Shown: positions 47,933 to 56,335 of the stretch, piece after piece
How positions within the stretch are numbered: the first letter of the stretch is position 1
Layout of the letters: every line of letters begins with the position of its first letter
From: Pyxidicoccus caerfyrddinensis
GTDB taxonomy: Bacteria > Myxococcota > Myxococcia > Myxococcales > Myxococcaceae
Direction: 5' to 3'
Length of the DNA stretch: 64,000 nucleotides
Assembly (NCBI RefSeq): GCF_010894405.1
Contig: NZ_JAAIYA010000005.1
Span: 186,001-250,000, forward strand
Translations under genes and position numbers: made by a program
The notes under the pieces: model-generated
Databases searched by the model: none
Told to the model about the DNA's origin: nothing
Seen by the model: only the letters and a program-made list of their open reading frames with translations

Positions 47933-49153
47933 ATGAACGCAATCTGGGACACCCTGCGGCTGGCCTTCGGGACGTTCGTCTCGAATCCGCTGCGCTCCTT
48001 CCTGACACTGCTGGGCATCGTCATCGGGGCCACCACGGTGGTGGCGATGATGGGGCTCATCGAGGGCCTGCGGAACCAGGTGAACGAGAGCCTGTCCGAG
48101 CTGGGCACCAACTGCTTCCAGGTGCAGCGGCTGCCCTTCGGCGGTCAGCTCACGCCGGCGCAGCTGGCGCGGCGGCCCCGGTTCACCGATGCGGACCTGG
48201 AGGCCATCCGCGAGCTGCCGTCGGTGCTGACGGCGGCGGGGGAAGACTCGAAGGGCGGGTTCAAGGTGTCCACGTCGCTGCGCGAGTCGCGGGCGAACGT
48301 GAGCATCTGGGCGGGCACGCCGGAGTACTTCCAGACGAACTCGGTGTCCCTCCACGCGGGGCGGGCCTTCACGGACACGGAGTTCCTGGACCAGCGGCGC
48401 GTGGCGGTGATTGGCCAGGACCTGGCGGACACGCTGTTCCCGGGCCTGGATCCGCTGGGGCAGACGATTCGCATGCAGGGGCGCAGCTTCCTGGTGATTG
48501 GCACGCTCAAGCGCAAGGGCGGCTTCCTGGGCGGAGGCAGCCAGGACAACAACGTGATGATGCCGCTGACGGTGTTCCGCCAGTTGTTCGGCGTGCGGGA
48601 CTTCCGGGTGAGCATCCAGGCGCATTCGGCGGAGGTGATTCAGCGCGCGCAGGACGAGGTGACGTTGCTGATGCGGCGGCGCCACGGGCTGAAGCCGATG
48701 GAGGAGGACGACTTCTTCGTGTTCTCGAATGAGAGCGCGACGGAGATGTTCAACAACATCTCGCAGGTCATCTCGGTGGCGAGCTTCGGCGTGTGCCTGC
48801 TGTCGCTGCTGGTGGGCGGCATCGGCATCCTGAACATCATGCTGGTGGCCGTGACGGAGCGGACGCGGGAGATTGGCATCCGCAAGGCGCTGGGCGCGAA
48901 GAAGCGGCGCATCCTCGCGCAGTTCGCCACGGAGGCGGTGGTGCTGTCGCTGACGGGCGGAGTGCTCGGCGTGGGACTGGGCGTGGGGCTGGCGCACCTG
49001 GCGAAGTGGGTGATTCGGCTGCCCACGGAGGTGCCCATCTGGGCGGTGGCGCTGTCGCTCGCGATGAGCTGCGGCGTGGGACTGGCCTTCGGTATCTACC
49101 CCGCCGCGCGCGCGGCGAAGCTGGACCCCGTGGAGGCGATGCGGACGGAGTAG
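47933..49153 (+). CDS. MacB-type ABC transporter permease 2
   Basis: 406 residues with the same layout as the preceding gene: SFLTLLGIVIGATTVVAMMG, a periplasmic domain, and CLLSLLVGGIGILNIMLVAV with the ATPase-coupling TERTREIGIRKALGAKKRR. The two share motifs but differ in the periplasmic domain, so they are likely a heterodimer. An ATPase must come from elsewhere in the genome. Downstream are two small coupled lipoprotein genes which could be cargo or partners; this is inference. Confidence 0.92.
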   Translation: MNAIWDTLRLAFGTFVSNPLRSFLTLLGIVIGATTVVAMMGLIEGLRNQVNESLSELGTNCFQVQRLPFGGQLTPAQLARRPRFTDADLEAIRELPSVLTAAGEDSKGGFKVSTSLRESRANVSIWAGTPEYFQTNSVSLHAGRAFTDTEFLDQRRVAVIGQDLADTLFPGLDPLGQTIRMQGRSFLVIGTLKRKGGFLGGGSQDNNVMMPLTVFRQLFGVRDFRVSIQAHSAEVIQRAQDEVTLLMRRRHGLKPMEEDDFFVFSNESATEMFNNISQVISVASFGVCLLSLLVGGIGILNIMLVAVTERTREIGIRKALGAKKRRILAQFATEAVVLSLTGGVLGVGLGVGLAHLAKWVIRLPTEVPIWAVALSLAMSCGVGLAFGIYPAARAAKLDPVEAMRTE

Positions 49154-49194
49154 GGAGGGTGGGACGTGCGGAAGCCCGTTGATAGACTGGCTTC

Positions 49195-49323
49195 ATGCCG
49201 GCCGCCTGGAAGCGCTTCTGCACCCTTGCTGCCCTGGCCGCGCTGGGATGCTCGACACCGCGAGCCGTAGACCCCGATATCGTCAGGCCCGCCACGGCGC
49301 CATGCTTCGAAGGTGCCCCATGA
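49195..49323 (+). CDS. 42-residue lipoprotein, translationally coupled
   Basis: A short frame with a clean lipoprotein signal: MPAAWKRFCTLAALAALGCS, lipobox LALGC-type with Cys19, leaving a 24-residue mature peptide. Its TGA stop overlaps the ATG of the next gene as ATGA, the classic coupling overlap. The size and overlap suggest a real peptide or a leader that controls the next gene, though the tail could also be the remnant of a longer protein. Start has a weak upstream purine run. Too short to assign to a family. Confidence 0.5.
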   Translation: MPAAWKRFCTLAALAALGCSTPRAVDPDIVRPATAPCFEGAP

Positions 49324-49889
49324 AGAGGTGGCTCTTCGTCGTGGCGCTGTTCGCCGCGGGGTGCCCCAGGAACCCGGCGCCGCGCATGACGGTGCTGGAA
49401 GAGGACCGGTCGATTGTCTTTCCCGAGTTCTTCGCGCAGTTCGCACAGAGAGTGGGCGAGCCCCCCGTCATCTCCGAGCTGGATGGGGTGACCCTGCAAG
49501 CCATCCGGATTGCCGCGGACGACTTCCTCCCCGTGGACACCCAGGAGGGAGCTTGCTGGGAAAGGCGGGCCGCGCACCGTTACCGGGTCATCCGCAGGGA
49601 GGACATCATCTTCGTCCGGATTGATGTGGACCTGGCGGCTTGCGACCCCAAGGCCCTCCCCTTGGACTCGGGCGTGGAATACGCCATCCGTGCAGATGGC
49701 CGCATCCTCCGGCGCGTCTTCGACGGTGAACCCGTCGTGCGGTCGGGTGCGGTGGTCTCTGACGCGGGCGTGCCCGTCGACGCAGGCGGGCCAGCGCTGA
49801 CGCCACCCGTGGGCTCTACCTGGGGCGAGCCTTCGCCCTCCATTCCACCAGGATGGTTGGACGCAGGCACGCCTCCACGCGCCCCGTGA
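49320..49889 (+). CDS. Small lipoprotein, paralogue of the gene at 15071
   Basis: 189 residues: signal peptide MKRWLFVVALFAAGC with Cys15 as lipidated residue. The body shares the blocks SIVFPEF, ELDGVTLQAIRIAADDF, EDIIFVRID and YAIRADGRILRRVFDGEP with the lipoprotein at 15071, and a Pro-rich TWGEP tail. About half the residues of the central 120 match. Both lack recognisable enzyme motifs and are probably outer-membrane or periplasmic binding proteins. Here it follows a 42-residue lipoprotein with ATGA overlap and two MacB-type permeases. Confidence 0.8.
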   Translation: MKRWLFVVALFAAGCPRNPAPRMTVLEEDRSIVFPEFFAQFAQRVGEPPVISELDGVTLQAIRIAADDFLPVDTQEGACWERRAAHRYRVIRREDIIFVRIDVDLAACDPKALPLDSGVEYAIRADGRILRRVFDGEPVVRSGAVVSDAGVPVDAGGPALTPPVGSTWGEPSPSIPPGWLDAGTPPRAP

Positions 49890-49940
49890 CCTGGACGCTC
49901 CCCGCGGGGACGCGCTATGGCTTCCTTCCAAGGAGCCGCC

Positions 49941-50837
49941 ATGTCCGACGAGTCCACCCAGCAGCTCACCGCGCAGGTGCGCCAGAAAATCGTCGAGCTG
50001 GCCATGCAGGGCGGGTACTTCGACACCGTCCAGCGCTCCGGCTCCGAGCTGGCCCGCCTGACGGAGTACTTCCGCATGCTGGCGGGACAGGCGCCCCTGC
50101 CTCCGCCGACGCCGGGACAGGCGCCCACCATCTTCCCGCCCCTCCCCGGCCTGGAGGAGCGCCCCTGGCGCGAGCTTCCCATTCCCTCGGCCACCGCGCT
50201 GGAGGGCTGCCGCGCCGCCGTGGAGAAGGACCTCGCGCGGCTGGAGAACGCCGACCTGCTGCACTACGACTCCGGCATCGTCGGCACCGGCCGCTGGTCC
50301 GTGCACCCCGTCTTCTTTGCCGGTGAGCGCCTGGACCGCCTCTTCTTCCCCGGCCTCGAGATGGAAGAAACGGCCGCCGCCGTGCAGTCACTGGACGGCG
50401 AGTGCACGGCCTTCCCCCTGGCGGACGTGCTCTTCTCCTCGCACGCGCCGGGCACCACGCTGACGCCGCACTGCAGCTGGGACGGCTTCCGCATGCGCCT
50501 CCACCTGGGCCTGCGGATTCCGGAGGGCTGCGGCATCCGTGTCGGCACCGAGTCGCGGCACTGGGAGGAGGGCCGTGTGCTCGCCTTCCATGACTCGTTC
50601 GAGCATGAGACGTGGAACCGCAGCCAGCAGCGCCGCGTGGTGCTCATCGTCGACTGCTGGCACCCCGGTCTCACGGTGCCCGAGCGCGAGGCCCTGCTCG
50701 CCCTGACGCGCAAGTTCGAGGTGCGCGGCCTGCTCGCGCAGCTGCGCGTCCCCGAGCCCATGGCCCAGCCGCTGCTGCTCCGCTTCGCACAGGCCGAGCT
50801 GACCGACTCGCTGGTGCGCCGCTTCTGGCGCATGTGA
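49941..50837 (+). CDS. Aspartyl/asparaginyl beta-hydroxylase family protein
   Basis: 298 residues. The start is the ATG with AAGGAG 5 nt upstream; an ATG 24 nt earlier lacks such a site. The C-terminal 180 residues are the hydroxylase cupin: TPHCSWDGFRMRLHLGLRIP with one iron histidine and the oxoglutarate-binding region, VGTESRHWEEGRVLAFHDSF, then EHETWN and RVVLIVDCWHP with the second histidine and arginine. Such 2OG-Fe(II) enzymes hydroxylate Asp/Asn in proteins or act on lipids or antibiotics. Substrate unknown. Confidence 0.88.
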   Translation: MSDESTQQLTAQVRQKIVELAMQGGYFDTVQRSGSELARLTEYFRMLAGQAPLPPPTPGQAPTIFPPLPGLEERPWRELPIPSATALEGCRAAVEKDLARLENADLLHYDSGIVGTGRWSVHPVFFAGERLDRLFFPGLEMEETAAAVQSLDGECTAFPLADVLFSSHAPGTTLTPHCSWDGFRMRLHLGLRIPEGCGIRVGTESRHWEEGRVLAFHDSFEHETWNRSQQRRVVLIVDCWHPGLTVPEREALLALTRKFEVRGLLAQLRVPEPMAQPLLLRFAQAELTDSLVRRFWRM

Positions 50838-50897
50838 GGCGTGGACGCCGCGGCATTGCGTTCGGATGCACCCCGCTCGTAACTATCGCGTCTCCCC

Positions 50898-51686
50898 CTA
50901 GGGACGCGGGCCACCGCCGGCCCACTGGTAGCCCAGCGTCGCTCCCGCGCCGATGAAGCCCAGCCCGATGAGCTGACGCTCGGCCTTCAAGCGGGCGCTC
51001 GGCTCGGCCAGCTTCATCAGCACGCCGTGGACGGCCACGCCCAGCAGCGCGCCCGCCGCCGCGCCTCCGAGCGCGCCGAGGTACGCGTCGCCACGGTCTC
51101 TGCTTCCACCGAAGGCCAATTCGCCCAGGCCCCACGTGCCCAGCGCGGCCAGCGGCGGCGTCAGGACGAGCCCCGCGCCGAACGCCGTCACCTCCAATTC
51201 CGTCCAGCGTCCACCGCCCGGCGTGGCGGGCCGGAAGAAGAGGAGCCGGGCTGGCACGGAGCCCAGGAGCATGCCCGCCGCTGTCTCCGATGCGGTGGCG
51301 GTCAGCCGCGTGTCTCCGCCCACGCGGGTCGCGGCCCAGATGCCTCCGAGCGGCAGCAGCGTCAGTCCACCGTGCGCCACCCAGGCTCCGGTGGAGAGCG
51401 GCACGTCCTCCCCGTTCGACTGCACGGGCACGCCGCTCATTCCGGGCAGACGCGTGCCGCCCTCGCCGGATGACGGAGACGCCGCGAGTGGCGGGGCATC
51501 CGCGGGTACGGAGGTGTCACCCGCCGCGTCCGTGTCCGGCTCCGGCGCGGCGGTGGAGTCCGAAGCGGAAGCCTCCTGCGATAGCCCCAGGGCCTTCGCG
51601 TTCCGCCGCAGCGGTGCGTCGGAGGCCGCGTGGGCCAGGGGTGCCAGCAGGCACCCGAGCAACATCAGGGACACGGAAGAAGACAT
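50898..51686 (-). CDS. Exported membrane protein, unknown
   Basis: 262 residues. A signal peptide (MLLGCLLAPLAHAA) is followed by a polar, Asp/Ala/Pro-rich region to about 95 and then several hydrophobic, glycine-rich spans (WVAHGGLTLLPLGGIWAAT, AYLGALGGAAAGALLGVAVH, LIGLGFIGAGATLGYQWAG). The pattern suggests an outer-membrane or small integral membrane protein. No family recognised. It converges with the Asp/Asn hydroxylase gene and is divergent from the phospholipase D gene. Confidence 0.65.
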   Translation of the reverse strand: MSSSVSLMLLGCLLAPLAHAASDAPLRRNAKALGLSQEASASDSTAAPEPDTDAAGDTSVPADAPPLAASPSSGEGGTRLPGMSGVPVQSNGEDVPLSTGAWVAHGGLTLLPLGGIWAATRVGGDTRLTATASETAAGMLLGSVPARLLFFRPATPGGGRWTELEVTAFGAGLVLTPPLAALGTWGLGELAFGGSRDRGDAYLGALGGAAAGALLGVAVHGVLMKLAEPSARLKAERQLIGLGFIGAGATLGYQWAGGGPRP

Positions 51687-51896
51687 GGGCACACAAGGGC
51701 CACACGTCCTCCGGCCTGGAGCACGGTGGGGGACAACGGTGCGCACGCCCCGCGCGGGCTTCCACCCCCCACGGGCTTCCCGCCCTCCAGCGCACAGTGG
51801 CGCCACGTACGGATGTTGTCGGCTGGACGCTGTCATCCGACCCTCGCGTGATGGAGGGCAGGTGCGCTCATGCACCAGCGCCATTAGCTTCCGGCG

Positions 51897-53144
51897 GTGA
51901 AGCTGGCCTGGCTCGTGCTCGGCGCGTTGTTCGTCACCGGGTGCTCGTACCCCAACCACCGTCATGACCTGCGCCTGCGCGCGCTGCCGGAGGGTGACCC
52001 CGAGGCCCGCTCGCTCGCGTTCTTCCAGTCGCTCGGCGTGGCGCTGGAGCCGGGTCACCGCGTGGACCTGGTGGAGAACGGCCACATCTTCGACGCCATC
52101 GAGCGGGAGATTCGCGCCGCCCGCTCCAGCATCAATATCGCCAGCTACATCTGGCGCCCGGGCGAGCCGTCGGACCGGCTGGTGCGCGCCATCCAGGAGC
52201 GCCAGCCCGGCGTTGCCTGCCGCGTGCTCGTGGACCCACTGGGCAGCGTCAACTTCGAGTCCGTGGGGCTCACGCTCGCGAAGGCCGGCTGCGAGGTGCG
52301 CACCTTTCGGCCCATCCAGGGGTCCATCTCCTCGCTCGACGCGAAGCGCATCAAGATGCGCATGCACCGCAAGCTGGTGGTGCGTGACGGCGAGGTGGGG
52401 CTCACCGGCGGCTGGGGCATCTGGAAGAGCTGGCTCGGGGACGCGGACGGGCCCGACTCGTGGCGAGACCTCGCCGTGCGCGTGGAGGGACCCTCCGTGC
52501 GCGAGATGCAGGTGGCCTTCGCGCAGAACTGGCAGGAGGCGGGCGGGGACTTCCTCCCGGCCAGCGACTTCCCTTCGACGCTGTACGTGGGCGAGGCCCG
52601 CGCGGGCTTCGTCGCCAGCACCAACAACCGCTTCATGTCCAACGCGCGGCGGATGACGCTGCTCACCATCGCCTCGGCGCGGCGGCGGCTGTGGATTGCG
52701 AACTCGTACTTCATCCCCTCCGAGGCCATCAGCGACATGCTCATCGAGAAGGTGAAGCAGGGCGTGGACGTGCGGGTGCTGGTGCCCGGGCGGCACCATG
52801 ACATCGCCCCGGTGCACGCGGCGCAGCGGGCCTCGTATGCGCGGCTGCTCGAAGGGGGCGTGCGAATCTGGGAGTACGAGCTATCGATGATGCACTCCAA
52901 GACGATGCTCGTGGACGACTCGCTGTCCGTCGTCGGCTCCACCAATCTGGACCCGCTGGCGCTGGGCAGCTCGGAGGAGTGCTCGGTGGTGGTGGACGAC
53001 GCGGGGCTGGCGGCCGGGCTCGCCGCGGCGTTCGAGAAGGACCTGGGCCACTCCTACGAAATCCACTGGAGCGGGTGGAAGCGGCGCGGGGTGCTCCAGA
53101 AGCTGGGGGACCAGCTTCCCTGGTTCATCGGCGACTTTCTCTAG
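51897..53144 (+). CDS. Phospholipase D / cardiolipin synthase-like lipoprotein
   Basis: 415 residues, GTG start, lipobox VTGC (Cys16). Two HKD motifs define the PLD superfamily: MHRKLVVRDGEVGLTGG and MHSKTMLVDDSLSVVGSTN. The layout HIFDAIEREIRAARSSINIASY and the C-terminal LGSSEECSVVVDD are as in cardiolipin synthases of the ClsB/ClsC group. It would transfer phosphatidyl groups or hydrolyse phospholipids at the outer face of a membrane; lipidation is unusual for synthases and might mean action in the periplasm or on prey membranes. A hairpin follows at 53180. Confidence 0.9.
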   Translation: MKLAWLVLGALFVTGCSYPNHRHDLRLRALPEGDPEARSLAFFQSLGVALEPGHRVDLVENGHIFDAIEREIRAARSSINIASYIWRPGEPSDRLVRAIQERQPGVACRVLVDPLGSVNFESVGLTLAKAGCEVRTFRPIQGSISSLDAKRIKMRMHRKLVVRDGEVGLTGGWGIWKSWLGDADGPDSWRDLAVRVEGPSVREMQVAFAQNWQEAGGDFLPASDFPSTLYVGEARAGFVASTNNRFMSNARRMTLLTIASARRRLWIANSYFIPSEAISDMLIEKVKQGVDVRVLVPGRHHDIAPVHAAQRASYARLLEGGVRIWEYELSMMHSKTMLVDDSLSVVGSTNLDPLALGSSEECSVVVDDAGLAAGLAAAFEKDLGHSYEIHWSGWKRRGVLQKLGDQLPWFIGDFL

Positions 53145-53179
53145 CGCCGCACCCGCATGCCGCGGCGCGGCGGCTGGGG

Positions 53180-53209
53180 CCCCTTTCCGCATGCGGCGGC
53201 AGAAAGGGG
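53180..53209 (+). terminator. Hairpin after phospholipase D-like gene
   Basis: CCCCTTTC (53180-53187) and GAAAGGGG (53202-53209) pair perfectly over 8 bp around a 14-nt loop that itself contains CGCATGCG. It ends about 20 nt before the next start codon, so it may be terminator or leader structure. Confidence 0.4.
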
Positions 53210-53229
53210 AGCGTGTTAGAGCCCGGGGC

Positions 53230-53757
53230 ATGGAGACCCAGAATGTGGCGGAGCGGGCCCTCATCCGTGAGATACGGCCCGAGGATGATCCGGCGGTCGG
53301 AGAACTGCTGGTGGAGGCCTTCATCACGCAGTACGCGAAGAAGCTGCCGGACGTCGTCTACACGGAGGAGCGCAAGCGCGACTTGCGGGACGTGGCCTCG
53401 CGCCGGAAGGTGGCCTCGCTGCTGGTGGCTGAGGTGGACGGGGAGATTGCCGGGACGGTGGCCCTGTTCCGCCCGGGTGCGCCGGGCTCGGAGGCGTGGC
53501 TGCCGAACGCGGCGGACCTGCGCGGCCTGGCCACCGCCGTGCGCTACCACGGCACCGGGCTTGCCCGGCCGCTGCTCGACGCGGCCGAGGACCTGGCGCG
53601 GAAGTGGGGCGTGGACGCGATATGCCTCCACGTCCGCAAGGGCGCGGAGGGCGTCGCGCGCATGTACATGAAGCGCGGCTACGTGCGCGAGCCGGCGGGC
53701 GACATGGACCTGCCCTCCGTGTTCCTCACGGCGTACGTGCTCCGCCTCAAGGCGTGA
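53230..53757 (+). CDS. GNAT-family N-acetyltransferase
   Basis: 175 residues. ALIREIRPEDDPAVGELLVE opens the fold, VASLLVAEVDGEIAGTVALF is the central sheet, and the acetyl-CoA region is YHGTGLARPLLDAAEDLARK with a looser Gly pattern than usual. The end (CLHVRKGAEGVARMYMKRGY) is the typical last strand-helix. It acetylates an amine; target unknown. An upstream in-frame ATG at 53191 is possible, but the residues between are not conserved in character. Confidence 0.85.
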   Translation: METQNVAERALIREIRPEDDPAVGELLVEAFITQYAKKLPDVVYTEERKRDLRDVASRRKVASLLVAEVDGEIAGTVALFRPGAPGSEAWLPNAADLRGLATAVRYHGTGLARPLLDAAEDLARKWGVDAICLHVRKGAEGVARMYMKRGYVREPAGDMDLPSVFLTAYVLRLKA

Positions 53758-53761
53758 CGCA

Positions 53762-54730
53762 TCACAGGCCGAGCGCGCTCATGGGCACGCGGTAGATGTC
53801 ACCCGTGCCCTTGCCGATGCCCACGAGCGCGCCGTCGTTCCTCGGATGGTCGAACCGCGCGCCCACGTCTCCGGCGTGCGGCCGGTTGCTGCTGAAGTAG
53901 AACCACTTCCCGTCCGGGGAGACGCTCTGGTTGAAGTCCCTGGCGGGCGAGTTGATGCCGTCACCGAGCAGCCGGGCCTTCTCCCAGCCACCTTCCGGAA
54001 GTCTGCGGCTGACGTACAGGTCATATCCACCGACGCCATCCGCGCGCTGGAGTGCGCTGAAGATGAGGTAGCGCTCGTCCGGGGCAATCCACGGCTCGAC
54101 TTCGTTCGCACCGGTGTTGATGGCGTCGCCGAGGTTCTCCGGCGGTTGATACGCGCCGTCCACGAGGCGGGAGACCCACAGGTCGCTCCCACCGCGAGTC
54201 CCCGGGCGCTCGGCGCCGAAGTACAGGTTCCCGTTGGCGGCCACGGCGGGGGACCATTCGTCGAGGTTCGCGTCGTTCACCGGCGCGGGAAGGCGCGTGG
54301 CCTCGCCCCATTCGCCGTCCGCTTGCAGCGAGGCGACCCAGATGTCGTGCGTCGCGCGCGCGGCCGTTTCCCCGGGGTGGGGACGGTTGGAGATGAAGAC
54401 CACGCTCCGGCCGTCGGGAGCGATGTGCGGGTCCGCGTTGCTCCACGCCGCCGCGAAGCGGGGCTTCACGGGCATGGACCAGTGCCCGTCGTCACCGAGC
54501 CGTGTCTCGAAGATTTCGTATTGCTCGAACCCGTCGTCCGCGCGGCAGAAGAGCACGCGCTGCTGGTCCGGAGAGAAGGCCAGGAAGAAGTCCCACGCGC
54601 CGGTGGTGAAGAGGCCGGCGCCGTAGATTTCGGGGGCCTGGGTTTCGCGTGGAGTCTGACGAGAGGACGCGTGGCATCCGGTGAGCAGGGCGCTCACCAC
54701 CAGCGCGGTGAGCAAGGGGTGGCGGGGCAT
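53762..54730 (-). CDS. TolB-like PD40 propeller lipoprotein
   Basis: 322 residues. The signal peptide ends in LLTGC. About six PD40 blades follow (LAFSPDQQRVLFC, HIAPDGRSVVFISNR, PAVAANGNLYFGAE, WIAPDERYLIFSA, SVSPDGKWFYFSSNR). These propellers bind peptides or proteins at the membrane; the family often sits beside regulators of stress. GGAGG lies 10 nt before the ATG. It is divergent from an AraC-type regulator with 42 bp between starts, which therefore probably controls it. Confidence 0.88.
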   Translation of the reverse strand: MPRHPLLTALVVSALLTGCHASSRQTPRETQAPEIYGAGLFTTGAWDFFLAFSPDQQRVLFCRADDGFEQYEIFETRLGDDGHWSMPVKPRFAAAWSNADPHIAPDGRSVVFISNRPHPGETAARATHDIWVASLQADGEWGEATRLPAPVNDANLDEWSPAVAANGNLYFGAERPGTRGGSDLWVSRLVDGAYQPPENLGDAINTGANEVEPWIAPDERYLIFSALQRADGVGGYDLYVSRRLPEGGWEKARLLGDGINSPARDFNQSVSPDGKWFYFSSNRPHAGDVGARFDHPRNDGALVGIGKGTGDIYRVPMSALGL

Positions 54731-54772
54731 GTGTCGTAAGCCTCCTGTGTCTCGTTGCAGTAGCATCCGGAT

Positions 54773-55660
54773 GTGGCGCGAAACTTGGGGAATGTTGCGG
54801 CAGTGCCGGGCCTTCCCGTCAGGCCGTGCGGGATGCACCTGCTCGCGGAGGACGGGGCGTTCGGCGCCTGGGATTGCGTCTGCCACAAGGGCGCGCGGAG
54901 CACCGTCTCCGAAGGCGAGCACCCGCGCGTCCACATCAGCGTCACCCTCGCCGGCGTCTTCCACGCCCGGTCGAGCCGGGGCGAGGTGCTCTCGAGCCCG
55001 GGCTTGTTGCTGCTCGGGAATGCCACCGACGGGTACGCGTACCGCCATGTCGATGACGGAGGGGACCGCTCCGTCGTCTTCGACTACGCGGAGTCCTTCC
55101 TCGACGAGGTGAGCGGCTCGCTCGGTGTCCGGCTTCGCGAGACGCGGGCCTTCGGACGCGCCGCCATTCCTGCCTCCACGGCCTCGGCGGATGCGGTGGT
55201 CCTCACGCAGCGCGCCCTGTGCACCGGCGAGCCGGAGGCGGTGCGCGAGGCCGCGCTCACGGTGGCAGCCGTCGCGCTGACGGAGGACCGGGGTGGCGTC
55301 CATTCCGTGATGGCACCCACGTCAGCGCAGGCTCGCCGTGTCGCGAAGACGCTGCGCTATGTCGAGGCGCACAGCGCGGACGACTGCTCCTTGAACACGC
55401 TGGCCGAGCATGCGGGACTGAGCAGCTTCCACTTCCTGCGCGTCTTCCGGGCGATGACGGGACAGACGCCACGCCAGTTCGTCATCGCCACCCGGTTGCG
55501 AATGGCAGCGATGTCCCTGCGCGCGACGCGCGCGCCCATCACCGAGGTCGCGCTGGAGGCGGGCTTCGGGGACCTGTCGCACTTCACGACGAGCTTCGCT
55601 CGGGCCTTCGGTGTCTCGCCGCGCGCGTACCGCAAGCGGCACGGGCGCGGAGGGGACTGA
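54773..55660 (+). CDS. AraC-family transcriptional regulator
   Basis: 295 residues from a GTG. The C-terminal 100 residues hold both helix-turn-helix units: LNTLAEHAGLSSFHFLRVF and the signature ITEVALEAGFGDLSHFTTSF, followed by FGVSPRAYRKRHG. The N-terminal 150 residues are a cupin-like sensing domain (HISVTLAGVFHARSSRGEVL). It most likely regulates the divergent TolB-like lipoprotein gene and itself; the ligand is unknown. A methionine 20 residues in (MHLLAED) is an alternative start. Confidence 0.9.
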   Translation: MARNLGNVAAVPGLPVRPCGMHLLAEDGAFGAWDCVCHKGARSTVSEGEHPRVHISVTLAGVFHARSSRGEVLSSPGLLLLGNATDGYAYRHVDDGGDRSVVFDYAESFLDEVSGSLGVRLRETRAFGRAAIPASTASADAVVLTQRALCTGEPEAVREAALTVAAVALTEDRGGVHSVMAPTSAQARRVAKTLRYVEAHSADDCSLNTLAEHAGLSSFHFLRVFRAMTGQTPRQFVIATRLRMAAMSLRATRAPITEVALEAGFGDLSHFTTSFARAFGVSPRAYRKRHGRGGD

Positions 55661-55715
55661 TTCAGAACGCGGTAGCCCCTGCACTCCCCGCGTCGCCTCT
55701 TCGGGCGGAGGACCC

Positions 55716-55737
55716 GTGGAATGAACGTTCCTTCCAC
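55716..55737. repeat. Solitary palindromic element, third locus
   Basis: Core GGAATGAACGTTCCTTCC at 55718-55735, flanked by GT and AC that extend the inverted repeat to 22 bp with one mismatched pair. It lies 56 nt past the AraC gene stop and 25 nt past the stop of a degraded minus-strand frame. Identical in core to the main copies in the array at 27004-27123. Confidence 0.8.
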
Positions 55738-55761
55738 GACTGTCAGCCGCCGGAGGACACC

Positions 55762-55861
55762 TCACTTCAGGCAGGCCGCACCCGCGTCCTGAATGAGCCG
55801 GAGGATGCCGGTCGTACCCGCCGTGCTTGCGGAGCGCCGCCGTGCCCGTCTGCGTCCTGGT
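55762..55861 (-). pseudogene. Possible ankyrin-repeat C-terminal remnant
   Basis: On the minus strand, frames either side of a shift give QDADGH, then TAALRK, then GTTGILRLIQDAGA followed closely by a stop at 55762. Joined, this reads as the last ankyrin repeat (DxxGxTAL... GxxxIxxLIxxAGA) of a larger protein. The upstream part has been replaced by the gene at 55862. The match is short, so this is tentative. Confidence 0.3.
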
Positions 55862-56335
55862 TCAGCCGCGCGAGCCGACGAGGCGCTCGGCTTCTTCGCG
55901 GAGCGCGGCCGTTGCTTCGGCGACCGTACCCTCCGTCCCGTCGCGCGCGAGCATCCAGTCGTCCTGGAGCAGGCACCACGGGTGGTGTCCCTCCCGGACG
56001 TCATGGCGGGACAGCGCATACAGCTCGTCGACGAACGCATCGGGAGTAATTCGGCCCGCGAGGAATCCGCGGGCGAGCGGTCGCGCCATCATGCGGACCA
56101 TGGAGGAGCGGTCCGGCATGGACAGCCCCAGCTCCCGGAGCATGCGCTGGATGAGGCTCTCCAGCTCCCAGGCGTTCGTCTCGCCGGAGAGCCCCGCCAG
56201 CATGCGCAGCGCGGGCGAGTCGAGCCCGGCCTCCATCGCGCGGACCGCCGCGTCGGACAGGTCGGCACTGCTCGCGCCGCCGACGAAGTACGTCGCGAGC
56301 AGGTCCACCACGGGCTCGGGATGGGAGGCGGTCAT
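55862..56335 (-). CDS. Unknown protein coupled to the TssB/TssC-like gene
   Basis: 157 residues, mostly helical, with no recognised motif; VRAMEAGLDSPALRMLAGLS and ELESLIQRMLRELGL are predicted amphipathic helices. Its ATG overlaps the TGA of the upstream sheath-like gene by four bases, so it is translationally coupled and probably belongs to the same complex, as chaperone, adaptor or immunity protein. No paralogue is in the window. Confidence 0.7.
   Translation of the reverse strand: MTASHPEPVVDLLATYFVGGASSADLSDAAVRAMEAGLDSPALRMLAGLSGETNAWELESLIQRMLRELGLSMPDRSSMVRMMARPLARGFLAGRITPDAFVDELYALSRHDVREGHHPWCLLQDDWMLARDGTEGTVAEATAALREEAERLVGSRG

Noticed and set aside
46685..48997. 770-codon minus-strand frame opposite both permease genes
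   Set aside because: His/Arg/Gln-rich composition and no protein family features; the plus strand encodes clear MacB-type permeases.
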